From NCBI GenBank assembly GCA_016946835.1, contig JACVTC010000363.1:1-38381 (forward strand): a stretch of 38,381 nt of DNA. Reading direction: 5' to 3'. The position numbers were made by a program, and so were the translations under genes. Position 1 is the stretch's first letter. Each line of letters starts with the position of its first letter. This DNA is from Neocallimastix lanati (nom. inval.). Its lineage: Eukaryota; Neocallimastigomycota; Neocallimastigomycetes; Neocallimastigales; Neocallimastigaceae. Of the stretch, positions 1 through 11,830 are shown piece after piece. The notes under the pieces were generated by a model. The model was not told the origin of the DNA and made no database searches. It was given only the letters and a program-made list of their open reading frames with translations.

Positions 1-330
1 AGGTAATTGAAAGATATTACTTATAAAACATCTTTTTTCTCCCGAACTAATCTTTAAGATTACATATACTGCATATCTGCCAAGAAGGTAGCACAGTACG
101 TAAAATTAATATAATCATTTAAAACTTTCTCTTTACCATCAGGAATGTTCAAAGATTTCTCATAAACAATCAGAGAAAAATTAATAAAAATTTAGTATCC
201 AGCGTGTAAAATTTGGTATACTCTTTCTTTCATAACAACAAAGACGGTATGTTGGGTAACATTCCGATACCAATTTGCTTTTAACATAAAATTTCACATC
301 AATTTAAATATACATTTAATCCGTCCAATC
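1..330 (-). other. Possible decayed coding remnant
   Basis: No clear gene. On the minus strand, about positions 20-300, one frame gives a protein-like stretch of some 70 residues (for example ...NIPDGKEKVLNDYINF...) interrupted by stops, and base composition is less A/T-biased than true intergenic DNA here. I do not recognise the product. It ends before an A-run on the plus strand (331-362). It may be a piece of a further repeat or a dead gene. Confidence 0.25.

Positions 331-362
<32 letters not shown>
331..362 (+). repeat. Poly(A) run of about 32 bases
   Basis: A continuous A run separates the 1-330 remnant from the LINE fragment on its right. It could be the tail of a plus-strand retroelement ending here, or simple homopolymer growth. 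No recognisable LINE 3' end precedes it. Confidence 0.8.
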
Positions 363-366
<4 letters not shown>

Positions 367-499
367 AAAAAAATAATTGTGAATATTTTAAAAGATAGAC
401 ATTGAATAAATTTTTTTAATCCAAATTTATACTTCTTGTATTTAAATGATCTAATCGTAGGAATAACTAAATAATGAACATTTTCCTTGTAAACCTTCG

Positions 500-769
500 G
501 TATTTTTCCAAGAATCATAAGCTTGAGAGAGGTCAAGAAAAGCAAGAAAGGTTAACTGATCATTAAATTTTCTTCTTTTGTAAATTTTATGAATGGAAAC
601 AAATAAATTAATACATTCTTCTTTATTTCTAAAACCAAACTGTTCTAGTCTAATAATTCTATAAGAAAAATCATAGTCCGAAATTCTTTTAGAGATTATT
701 TGTGACAAAATTCTTTAATCTTACATTGATAAGTGAAATTCCACTGTAATTATTACAATCTGAAAGATC
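500..769 (-). pseudogene. LINE reverse transcriptase fragment (central RT, minus strand)
   Basis: Read on the minus strand from 769 leftward this gives DLSDC-NNYSGISLIN, then EQFGFRNKEECINLFVSI, then TFLAFLDLSQAYDS. These are RT fingers/palm motifs that align with the LINE at 20-24.4 kb (SDCSNYRGISLIN, FGFRNREECISLFISV, LAFLDLKKAYDS). The frame is broken between the first two blocks. Similarity stops after AYDS near 520. The right edge is a junction at AAAGATC (763-769), after which a plus-strand LINE 3' half begins. It is a dead fragment left by a rearrangement. Confidence 0.8.
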
Positions 770-2052
770 TCATAAACCATATCCCTTCTATGCTACGTTA
801 TTCTTGGTCGAAAAAATCACTGATGCTCTACAAGAAAATTAAAAAAAAGAATATTGCTAAATTCAAAGATGTTATTGAATCATATTGGTCTGATGTTGAT
901 AAATTCCAAGGAATTAAAGGTATGAATTATGATAACTTCAAATTTATAAATATTAGAAATGTATTCAAGCTCAGTCTTGAATACCCTCATTTAAGTTTAG
1001 GTTTTAACTGGATCTTAAAATTAAGAGCTGGTTACAAATATAATACAACTATTGCAATAAGAAGTGGTAGAGTTTCTGACGACTATCCTAAATTCTGCCC
1101 TTGTTGTGGAAAAGGTGAACAATCAACAATCATTTATCCATTGAATATTTGAATGCTTTACCTTTTCTTTATGTCGATGTAAATATTTAGATTTTATAGA
1201 TAATTTATTCATTATATTTGCCAATAAAGAAAGGAATCTTTCCTTACTTCTTTCTTATTCTAATATTTTAGAATATGAAAATTTCATAAACAGGTATATT
1301 TATACATTCCTTCTTGGGGGGGATTTCAGCTTTAGATGAGCTACAATTCGATACTGGGGAACATTTAAGTGAACAACTTCTAAAAAGTTCACAGGAGTCT
1401 ACTGTTCCGTATATTGTGGGGCTGACGGAGTATCTTGTTAATACAATACCAATCATCAGTAGCTTTCTTGAGTTACTTTTTGAGAGGTTTAGCAAAAACA
1501 CTTTCATTACCAAGAGTGCCGACGTCATACCGATATGGCAAAGGAATAGTGCAGTTAGAACTCCTGTTAATTCTCATCAATACACATTAACTAACAGTAC
1601 AGTTCTGAACAAAGAACCTATAGTAAGTAATTCAATTTTTGATGATCTTTCTTGTGGTTCAGGGGAGAGTTTAGTGGATACCACAATATCTATTTTAAAG
1701 ATGTCACTTCTTTGTTTTAATATTTTAGACTTAACTGGTGATCATGAAAAAAAATTCGGTGTGATGTATACTACTCGCAGTATACATCACACCGAATTTT
1801 TTTTAACTCTTAAACTTATTTTTATTTTTTATTACATTAAATTTTCTTTGATTAATAAAAATTTGTTAATTCTTAACTTTTTATTATTTTTTATTTTACT
1901 TAATCTTTTACATATATTTTATTTTTTTAACTTTTAATTATATAATGTATTTCTTTATAATTAAATGTAATACATAAAAATATTTTAATCTATTTAATAA
2001 AGTACTGGAAGTGAATTCTCTTCATAGTCTTAAAAAAAAAAAAAAAAAAAAA
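763..2052 (+). mobile_element. LINE 3' half: C-terminal ORF, zinc finger, 3' UTR, poly(A)
   Basis: From 770 the plus strand encodes KDLINHIPSMLRYSW, then KFQGIKGMNYDNFKF, LGFNWILKLRAGYKYNTTIAIR and a Cys cluster CPCCGKGEQS. These match in order the C-terminal part of the LINE at 20-24.4 kb. After a frame break near 1150, a frame from 1314 encodes the family's C-terminal tail (LDELQFDTGEHLSEQL, VGLTEYLVNTIPIISS, GSGESLVDT), again colinear with that LINE. The 3' UTR carries a long hairpin (1747-1804). It ends with AATAAAG at about 1996-2003, a GGAAGTGAATTCTCTTC motif shared with the other LINE's 3' end, and a poly(A) tail at 2032-2052. The right end is therefore a true LINE 3' terminus. The piece has been flipped relative to its neighbours. 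Confidence 0.85.
1747..1804. promoter_or_regulatory. Perfect 26-bp hairpin in LINE 3' UTR
   Basis: Arms 1747-1772 and 1779-1804 are exact reverse complements around a 6-base loop, ACTCGC. The loop-proximal stem is GTATACT/AGTATAC. It lies between the LINE stop region and its poly(A) tail. Other LINEs in the window carry hairpins at the equivalent place (26314-26337; 20144-20163), so it is probably an element feature, perhaps a recognition stem for reverse transcription. An alternative is a small palindromic insertion. Confidence 0.85.
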
Positions 2053-2349
2053 TGATAAGTTGGGTGGAAAGAGGATTTTTTTATTAATAATATTTTTCAA
2101 TCACCTTCGAGAAAGTTTTCTTTCCCTATTTAATAATTTGTGGGGCTTCGTAAATATCTTACTAATGTTATGACTATTTTAGATTAGTGATTTTTACATT
2201 TTTTAATTATATCATTAGTATTAAGAGAACTATTAGGATAAAAAGATTTAAAAATTTGATTCCTTTCAATGGTGAATGTTTTTTAATAAATGATGATTAA
2301 TATGGTTGTTCTGAACTTAAGATAATCTCTAACCGTTCTTTCTTTTTTT

Positions 2350-2624
2350 TTCTTAAACACCTATGTACATTAAAGATAAAGTGGGTAATGTTCCAGTATA
2401 TCAAGATGATCAACTCAACCGTTTTGCAGAACAGTATAAAGAACTTTGCTTCTGATATAATCGACCATATTCTTAATGAAAATTATTGGAAAGGAATACT
2501 AAAACAATTCTTCTTCTTCTTCTCAGGAATCATACGACATTAATCAATCTATTTCAGCAGTGACTTCCCTGATGAATGGAACTCTGATTCTAATTGTTTT
2601 CCACTTCTAAGAAAGGGGATCTTT
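2350..2624 (+). pseudogene. LINE RT N-terminal fragment (plus strand, internally deleted)
   Basis: Plus-strand frames give IKDKVGNVPVYQDDQLNRFAE, then after a 1-base frame slip LASDIIDHILNENYW, then SYDINQSISAV, then FPDEWNSDS and KKGDL. In order these align with the region before the RT palm in the other LINEs (for example QLDRWAEYYIDLASD, WNINDPITV, FPKKWNSASI, KKGDLSD). About 70 codons carrying the conserved PDGIPIEFYKAL block are deleted. The fragment ends at GATCTTT (2618-2624), where sequence switches to the opposite strand of a LINE. Confidence 0.75.
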
Positions 2625-3365
2625 AATAATACATTTAGAATTTCTCCATTTACAAAAGCATTTTATTTGAAAAGAAGCACAAAAGCCAGCAATTGGAAAT
2701 ACTTGAAGATCACGAGATAAGGCATGAACACTAACCGTTGAGTTCCTTTTTAATATAATTTTTACATTTTTTCTTCTTTTCAATGTTAAGATAATTTTCC
2801 TTGTTCGAGGAGTCAGAATCAATGCACCATAAAAATGCTGTGTTAATTAAAGATTGTACATTCTTAGAATTGTTTTTGTTTGAACCTAAAAGTGGAGCAA
2901 AATATAAAACTTTGCTAATAATATATGATTGAATAATAGATCTTATCTTTTAAAAGTTAATGAAACTTTATTATTGGATAAAAAACTCAAGAAAGAAAAT
3001 AAAGATTTTCGAACTTTTGTATTCATATGATATTAGGCTCAAGGGAAAATTCATTACTGAAGGGGATACCTAAGTAAATATACACAGATGCTTTAGGGAT
3101 AGAATACATACCAAGGTGAAATATAGGTTCTTCATAACCAGGAGATAAAACAAAATTTAAGGGTTTAATAACCATTGTAGCACATTCATTGATACCAAAA
3201 GACATTTCATTTTTATTAACCCAACAAAAAATATGCCAGAGTAGAGCCTTCATTTTTCTTTCACTAGGCGCTATGTGAAAAATATCATCAGCAAAAAGAC
3301 CACCACAACATTTTTTATTACCAATACTAACACCATATTTATCACAATTGTTTAAAAATTCAAAA
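2618..3365 (-). pseudogene. LINE RT palm/thumb fragment (minus strand)
   Basis: Reading from about 3365 leftward gives CCGGLFADDIFHIAPS (the RT FADD catalytic box), MSFGINECATMVIKP, VYIYLGIPFSNEFSLEP and, after frame breaks, LSRDLQVFPIAGFCA and CKWRNSKCIIKD. These are colinear with the near-intact LINE at 26-31.5 kb. It stops in CIIKD at the GATCTTT junction (2618-2624). The expected continuation, KDLINHIP..., is the plus-strand piece beginning at 770. The right (5') end near 3365 passes abruptly into AT-only DNA, typical of 5' truncation. Confidence 0.8.
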
Positions 3366-3911
3366 AAAATAAATTATTTACACTAAAATACTTTAAAAAA
3401 AAAATAAAATAAAATAAAATTAACACAATAATAATTATTTAACTTTTTATATTTATATTTATAATTTTATTAACTTTTTATTATTATTATTATCTTATTT
3501 ATATAAATTTTTATATTAATTTGTATTAGTTTTTCGAATTATTAAGTTATTATCATTATAATGAATTTTTTTTTATTATAAATTTTTATTTTAAAATTAT
3601 AAAATTTTATTATAATATTATATTAATAATATTATATTTATTTATTTATTATTTTTGGTATTAATAAATTTTATAATTTTATAAATTTATAAATTTTATA
3701 TATATATATAAGATTAATGGTATATTTAAATTTATAATACTAAAAAATATTTATATATTAAATAATTAATCATTAAAAAAATTATTTACTTAATATAATC
3801 TATTATTATTGTTGATTTACGATTTTTATGTTGCTTTTTTTGTTTTTTTTATTTTTATTTTTATTTTTTTTATTTTTTATTCTTTTTTTTATTTATTTAT
3901 TTATTTATTCT

Positions 3912-3949
<38 letters not shown>

Positions 3950-4165
3950 TATTATTATTCTTTTCTTTATTTATTCTTTTTTTTTTATTATTATTTGTTA
4001 TTTTTTTATTTGTTATTTTTTTATTTTTCATTTTCTTATTTTTTATTTTTTATTTCTTATTTTTATTTTTTATTTTTTTAATTTCTTAATTTCTTACTTT
4101 TTAATTTTTAATTTTTATTTCATTTATTAATTTTGAATATTTTTTTAATTATTATTTTATTTTAA

Positions 4166-4197
<32 letters not shown>

Positions 4198-4492
4198 TCA
4201 TTAATGGTTTGTTTAATTATTATTACCGTATTTTATAATTGTATATGTATATATTTATTTTTTATCAAATAATTAATTTTACTTTAAATAAATAAAATAT
4301 TTTTGTTATTTATTTAAATTATTTAAATTATACTTATATTTTAATAAGTATAGTTCATTTTGTTTATTTTTTATTTTTATTTTTTTCTTTTTATTTTTGT
4401 TTTGTTTTATTTTGTTTTTTGTTATTTTAATATTTATAATGATAATATTTTCTTAAATTTTACTGTGATTTATATATTAATACTTAATCAAA
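3366..4492. other. AT-only intergenic region with long T-rich tract
   Basis: No gene. 3830-4190 is strongly strand-asymmetric: the plus strand is nearly all T with scattered A, including a pure T run at about 3916-3947, and ends in a T run abutting an A run near 4170-4197. The apparent Phe/Tyr-rich ORFs here are low-complexity artefacts. The region lies downstream (3') of the minus-strand gene ending at 4493. Confidence 0.8.
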
Positions 4493-7400
4493 TTATTCAT
4501 GATTTGCTTCAAATCTTTGTAATTGTTTAATAATAATAAAAATAGAAGATAAATTTCCAAAATGAAGATCATAAGAAGTAATAACAACTGAAATATTCAT
4601 TTGTTTTTGAACATACTCTAATACTTCATTGAATTTATTAATATTATCAAGTGGTAATAAAGACCTAAATACATTCCTTTTTGGATTATAATCATCACTT
4701 TCATATTCAGGTGACAATTTCTATTATAATTATTAATACATTAAAATATAAAACATTTAATTATTAATTTTTTTTTTAATTTTATTAATTATTATATATG
4801 CTTTTTCCTTACCCTAATAATTGCTTCAAAAAGATAGCTTCTTGACATAACTTCACAAAGTTCATATTTAGCAAACTTATGTGAATATTCCGGTAATAAT
4901 TCTTTAACCCATTGATAATATATCTTATTATAAAAAATATATATAAATATCACAAATTTTTATTTATTATAACTAAAATTATATTACATTATAAATATAA
5001 TTATTTACCTTCTCTTTCGATTGAATATCAGATGGATATTGTGTAATTGTCTTTCTTTTAACCTTTGGGAAATAAGTTATATGGTTATACTCATCATCAG
5101 AAATATGATATTGACTATGACTTATAGTTCTTTTTCTGATAGTACTTGTTTTCTTTTGTTCTTTCAATTTAGAATTAGTGACTACTATTAAAAATAACGA
5201 TTTATTATTTAATTTATTATTTAATTTATTATGATTTTAGTTTTTATTCTTATTTATTTTACCTTTACATTTATATTTTTTACATTCTATAAAATAATAA
5301 ATTATAAAATTATATATATATTATAATAATAATAATTACCTTTTCTATTAGTTAATTTAGTCTTTGACTTTATTGTTGATATTTTTTTATTAGTTTCCGA
5401 TTTAGATTTTGTTTGAGTTGGTTTTGAATTAATTATTTTTGATCTAGTCAAAGGCTTTACGTTTGAACTAGATACCATTGATGTTTCATTTATTGCTTTT
5501 TTTATTGTTTTAGAGTTAATTTTTGGTTTTGGTTTAGATATAGACTTTTCTGGTATAGTTGATTTTGTTATTGACTTTGACATTAATTTAGGCAAAGAAT
5601 TATTTTCAGTTTTGGTATCAGATTTTGATACTTTTCTTATTCTTTTAATAATTTTTGATTTTGGTTTTGAATTTATTGTTTTATCAAAGTCATTAAAAGA
5701 AACAGCTACCTCATGTTCAATTGGACGAGTATTAATTATATTTTGTTTTAAACTACTTGATGTAAAAGCCTTTACACAATTACTAGCTATCATATTATCT
5801 ACCTTGGTATTATGTATTAAATTTTTATCTGATAAATCTAATGATTTAGAAATTTTCTTAACCACTCTTTTAGGTTGAACTGTTGTTTTTTTAGTAGAGG
5901 TCAACTTTTCATTAAGCGGTTTTTTTACTACAGGTTTTTTAGTGGCTTTTACCTTCTTAGAATTTATAGTATTGGTAGTAGCGGTTTTTGTTAATTTTAA
6001 TGGTGCTTTAGTTATCCTTTTAACTTTCTTCTTCGACATTTCATTATTTTCACGCTTAGCTTTAGGCTCCTGTATCATATCTTCAAGTTCCTTAGCGATA
6101 GCTTGAAGATCAGAATCAATAACTTCTGATTCCTTTTTATTAATTGATTCCATATCTGTTTCCTTTTCATTTATTAATTCCATTTCTTGTTCATTAATAC
6201 TATTTTTAATTATTTTGAATATCTTTTCTTCATTAGCATTATTATCAACATTATTAATAACATTTTCTTCTTCCTTGTTATCGCCTTCATCCTCCTCTTG
6301 GATTACTTCCAAAGGAGCTGAACCATCTTCAAATATTTTCATAGCTTGATGGAAAGCAGTATGATCACCAAAAGAAAATGATAATTCATTTGAACATGCT
6401 TCATCCATAAATGCATTTTCTTGAATAAGAAAACTTTTATTTTCCAAAGCTTCTTCAATGGCATTATCAACAATAGAATCTTCCTCTTCGATAATAATAT
6501 GATCTTCCAAATTACCATCGATAATATTATCATTAATTAATGCTTCTGCATCCTTCTTAAAAGAAATAGATTGTTCTTCAATATCTTCATCACGATTTTC
6601 CACGACTTCTAAAGGTTGTTTAGAATCATATTCAAGTTTATGTTCATGTTCTTCATTATCTAAAAGGAATTCAATAGGTTCTTCTTCATCAGAACCATCA
6701 TCCATATTTTCTTTTTCTTCATGATCAGAAAAAAATTCAAATGGTTTCTCTTCATCATTTTCTTCCTTTTCACAATCTTTTTCATTTTCATTAATTTCAG
6801 CTTCCATTGGAATAACTGGTTCAGAAGATGCTTCTGTTTTTCCATCATTGCATGATAATAAAGAGGAATTGTGATTTTCATTTTCTTCCTTCTTGATATC
6901 ACCTTCAATTCTAGTAGCTAGATCTTTAACGGTACCAATACTTTCATTTAATACATCTTCATTATTAGCTTCCTTAATAACAGTTATATTTATAATATTA
7001 TTGATTGAATCATCATTAATATCATGGATAGATGTATTTTCATTAATATCATTCTTATTATTTGTTTGATCATTAAGTTTTTCATTCTTTGAATTATTAT
7101 TATTATTTTCATTAACTAAAAGACATGTTTCAATATTACTGATTCTATCCTTTATATTAATTTTTTCTGGAATAATAACAGATTCATTGTCACTGAATGA
7201 AGATTTCTCATTTATTGAGAATGGATCATTTATAGCTTGTGGTAAAAATTGATTATCAGTCATAGCATCATTGGAGTCATTTGACTCTTGTGTTGATAAA
7301 ATTGGTTGTTGTTCTTTAGTTTTATATGTCCATACATGATTTGATTGAGAAGACGTGATGACTTCATCATCATCCTCAGGTGGTTGATTAAATTTAGATT

Positions 7401-8955
7401 GAATAGAAGCAAAATTATTTACAGAATTAATTATAGAATTCTCAATATTTGGAGGAGAAGTAGAATATATTACAGAAGATTGTGAAGAAGGAGCGTTTGT
7501 TCTATTGATTGTTGTAGATGCGATATTTGAAGACGATATTTCAGGAGTAGGTGTTGAACCTGGACTTTCATTGGAAGAAGAATTAAATGAGATATTAGAA
7601 AATGGGAAATTCAAAGGATGACTCTTTTGATATAATACTTCCTCTTCATTCTTTAATCCCATAGAATTAAACTTTTTAACATTTTTATTTACAATATCTT
7701 TAGTAATTGAAAGATCATCTTTAATATATGAGTATGAGGAATTAATGTTATCATTAGAATCATTATTGCTATATATATTTACAAATCCCTTATGGTAAGG
7801 GGAATAATTAGTGAAGGATGAATTAGCATTGGAGTCATAATTAATTTCATCATTTAGATTTTCTGGCACTGGATATAATTTTTTATGTGGGAAGCCATTT
7901 TTGAAACTTTGTTTCATAATGGTTGCTTTAGCCAAATTAATGTCATCATATTCACTATATGGATCAGGAAAGACTTGGTATTGATTAACTTGAATAGAAG
8001 AAGAAGAAGGATAAGTATTTCTCATAACTTTTTGTCTTGAGTTTGGACGAGGATAGACAAGATTTTTCATATCTTGAGAATCTAAACTTGCAAACTTCTT
8101 CATAACTTTATTAAATTCATACATATGATGATCTTCATCTTCACCAGTACTATATTCTTCAGGATCATTAACTGCTCCACGAATACGATCATCAGTCCAA
8201 TATGCTGTAGAATTATTACTTTCGTTATCTGATGTGGAAAGGTAATTACTATCTACATCAGCTAAATTAACTAAAGTGCTATTATTTCCTTCAGCATTTT
8301 CTATATTGGTAATCGGATGTAGTTCGGTTAAACCATTTATATTTAAATACACTGAACCACGATTGGACGGATCCTCACGGGTAAACATATTTCTTTCATT
8401 TGTATCCATAAATATCATGGATTGATTACCAAAATTATCGTCCTGTACATCAAATATGGCACTTTGGTCAAAGAGCATACTAGAATCTGCAAAATTTAAG
8501 TCGTGATGAGGTTTTATCATACTTTGATCAATATCAAATATATCTTCATCCTCAATAAATTCATCATCTCTATCTGCTTCAGTAACAATAATATCTATTG
8601 AGTTATTATTGGTTGTTATTGATTTATGATGATTATTGCTATTTTCATTTAAAGAGTTTTTATAATTTCTCAAGGCTTCCTTTTTTATTCCCTTAGAAAC
8701 TACCTCTGAAAGCACCTTACAATTTTTCGGTACACTATATTCGTTACCATCACTACTCTTTCTTTGTTTTGATATATTTTCATATATATCATAGTTTATA
8801 AATAAAAGTCCATTAGAAATAAGGTTTGATAAATTAGATAGAGAATCTACTAAATCCTTTTGAATACGAGTATTTGTTGGTTTTAGATAATCATCTATAT
8901 CTGAATAGGTATTAATATCATAATCAAATTTGTTCAATTTTTCTAGACTTTCCAT
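4493..8955 (-). CDS. Four-exon gene: long disordered acidic/basic protein with C-terminal CH-like domain
   Basis: Exons on the minus strand: 8955-5340, 5184-5009, 4923-4813, 4720-4493. The introns are about 155, 85 and 92 bases, all GT-AG (donors GTAATT, GTAAAT, GTAAGG; acceptors TAG, AAG, TAG), and the reading frame is kept, giving about 1376 residues. The start is the ATG at 8955, preceded by AT-only DNA. Residues ~1-700 are Asn/Ser-rich and probably disordered. About 715-950 is Glu/Asp-rich and holds two related acidic units (PFEFFSDHEE, PIEFLLDNEE). About 965-1260 is Lys/Ser/Thr-rich and very basic. The last ~112 residues look folded: YYQWVKELLPEYS, LCEVMSRSYLFEAIIRKLSP, DNINKFNEVLEYVQ, SYDLHFGNLSSIFIIIKQLQ. 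This spacing (Trp helix, LC...L...I.KL, NI.KF, DL..GN) fits a divergent calponin-homology domain, which in known families binds actin or microtubules. With the basic stretch, a cytoskeletal role is plausible but unproven. The acceptor of intron 1 could shift by 3 bases. I do not recognise an orthologue. Confidence 0.8.
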
Positions 8956-11237
8956 TTTAATAAATTATTGATATAATATAATAAATTTTCAAGGCAAATT
9001 AAAATAAAATTTGTTATATTAAATAGCACATTATTATTATATAAGTTATAAAAATATTTTTTATTTGTTTAATATTTTATATTCATATGTTATATCATTT
9101 TTCTATTATTCAAATATTTTTCATATCTGATTATACTTTATGTATTTTAATATTTATTTGTTTTTCCTTGAAATATAAAAATTTTTCTATCAAGATTTCA
9201 AAATTATTTTTTTTTATTAAAAAATTATTTAAAAAAAAAATACAATTGATCAATAAGTTATTTAAATTGGTATATAATAAGATTATATATAATTTTAAAA
9301 ATTGAATTTATTGTACAATTAATATTCTAATTTATAATAATTTTGTAATCAAAAACTATTTCAATAAACTCGGATAAACAATTTATCTTTTGCTAAATAA
9401 ATTAATAATACTACAAATAAATAAAGAAAAAAATAAAATTATTTTCCAATGATTAATATATAAAGGGAACAGTATTATTTTCTTTTTCTTTATTTTTTTT
9501 TAAACTTCAGTTTAATCTATTGTTAATTTTTTTCATATAAATATTTAATATATATATTTTTTGGTTTTGTTTATGATAAAATATGAATTTGTAAATTATT
9601 TCAAAGAATATTAATAAAAAATATAGATTTATTAAAAATATAATTATAAAAAATAATTAAAATATTATTAAAATAAATAAAATAAAATAAAATAAAAAAG
9701 TTTGAGATTTTGAGTATTATTAAAATAAATAAATATTTTGTTATAATCAATAAACAGAATGCTAATCTATTTATTGTTCTTTTTCTATTTTAATTGAATA
9801 TTAATTTTATAAATTTTTATTTTATTTTATTTTATTTTATTTTATTTTATTTTATTTTATTTTTATTTATTTTTATTTTATTGTTTTGAATTTAAAAAGA
9901 AAAAAAAAAAACTTTTTTTATAAAATAAATAATAATATATAAATTATTGTAATAAATTGAAAGTAAAGAAATAAAAAAAAATTAATTATAAATATAATAT
10001 ATTATAAAATATATATTAATTATGGAATAGTAATAATTAAATTATATAATATAAAAAAAAAAAAAAAAGATATTACATAATATTGTTATTATTTATTATT
10101 TATTATTTATTTTTATTATTATTATTATTATTATTTATTTTTATTATTATTATTATTTATTATTATTATTATTATTATTTAATTTGCATATTATAAATCA
10201 TAAATATTGTCATTTTATACTACATTAGTTAACTATAATATCATGTATTGTATTATATGTTATAAAGTATAATAAATATAAAAAAGAAAAATATTAAACA
10301 AGGTTTTAAATTTTGAATTTTTAATTTTCTTTTTTATAGATTATAGATTAAAAATTATTATAATATTTAATAATATTTATAATAATATTAAACACAAAGT
10401 TTTAGTTTTCTTATATATAAAAGTAGAATCATATTTCTTATTTCTTTTTTTTTTAATTAAATATATTAATACATACTAATATATTTAATTATATTATATT
10501 ATATGCAATTATTATACTTTATATATTACATGATTAAAAAATTTAAATAAAAAAAGATTAAATATCACTCAAAATAATATATTATAAAAATTTATTCTTA
10601 ATAAATATACCAATAATACTATAGAATATGTTGATTAAATTTTAAACTTTATTTTATATTATTTTAATTATTGTAAAAAGATAGAAAGGATTCTTAATAA
10701 AACTAAATGGTGATAAACGAAAAAATAAAACAAGACAAAAAACTTTATTTATTAAAATAAATGAATAATATATATTTAAATATATTAAATTTAATTTAGT
10801 TCATTTAATTAAATTATACTTATTATATTAGTATTTTTCTATTTTACTGATGCACCGTAAATTTAATTTCTTTAAGATAATATATATATTAAAATATATA
10901 TTTATATTTGTTTTTCGTTTCAAAAAAAAAAAAACGTTGACCGTGGCTACGGATAAAGAAAGTAGTAATGAATAATATATAAATATAAATAGATAAACAA
11001 GAAAAATATAGTAGTAAAGGAAAAAGGTAGGTTAATTTTCTTACATGGTTTAGTCATCCCTATGAGAAAATGCTCAAATTAATATTGATTATTAATACAT
11101 GAATTATATTATATTATATTATATTATTTATTTACTAAAATTAAGAACTGATTTCCTATTTAATATAGAAAAAGTTGTTTTAATAATTTAAAGCTATTTA
11201 ATAATCTATAATATCAATTTATTATAATTAAAAAATC
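8956..11237. other. AT-only intergenic region upstream of the CH-like gene
   Basis: No convincing gene. It contains short homopolymers, TTTTA/TAAAA pentamer runs (about 9816-9862) and TTA/ATT trinucleotide runs (10085-10180). A small less AT-rich patch, CGTTGACCGTGGCTACGG, at about 10934-10951 includes a CCGT/ACGG stem and stands out in base composition. The 72-residue ORF at 9087-9305 is low complexity and not credible. The promoter of the gene starting at 8955 should lie just right of 8955, but no clear motif is visible. Confidence 0.7.
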
Positions 11238-11269
11238 ATGTGTAATGTTTTCCATTGTTTATTTATAAA

Positions 11270-11830
11270 TTTATTATCTATTATTTATTATTTATTATTT
11301 ATAATTTTTAATTATTTATTATTTATTATATATTATTTATTATTTATTATTTATTATTTATTATTTATTATTTATTATTTATTATTTATTATTTATTATT
11401 TATTATTTATTATTTATTATTTATTATTTATTATATATTATTTATTATTTATTATTTATTATTTATTATTTATAATTTTTAATTATTTATTATTTATTAT
11501 ATATTATTTATTATTTATTATTTATTATTTATTATTTATTATTTATTATTTATTATTTATTATTTATTATTTATTATTTATTATTTATTATTTATTATTT
11601 ATTATTTATTATTTATTATTTATTATTTATTATTTATTATTTATTATTTATTATTTATTATTTATTATTTATTATTTATTATTTATTATTTATTATTTAT
11701 TATTTATTATTTGTTATTTATTATTTATTATTTATTATTTATTATTTATTATTTATTATTTATTATTATTTACCATTTATTATTTACTATTTATTTTATT
11801 ATTTACTACTTATTATTTATTATTTATTTA
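11270..11830. repeat. TTATTTA heptamer microsatellite
   Basis: About 560 bases made almost wholly of the 7-base unit TTATTTA (with TTATATA and TTTTTAA variants), in two blocks that share an internal duplication (about 11280-11335 resembles 11465-11510). It runs directly into the 196-bp satellite, whose own units carry the same heptamer. A long ORF across it is a by-product of 7-base periodicity. Confidence 0.9.

Noticed and set aside
763-769. Simple LINE 5' inversion by twin priming at this junction alone
   Set aside because: A second junction at 2618-2624 is its exact reciprocal, which a single twin-priming event would not create; an inversion explains both.
3809-4130. Two overlapping Phe/Tyr-rich ORFs
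   Set aside because: Translation of a T-rich low-complexity tract; both frames are open only for lack of TAA/TAG/TGA in T runs.
9087-9305. 72-residue ORF
   Set aside because: Only Phe/Lys/Ile/Leu low-complexity sequence with no family resemblance.
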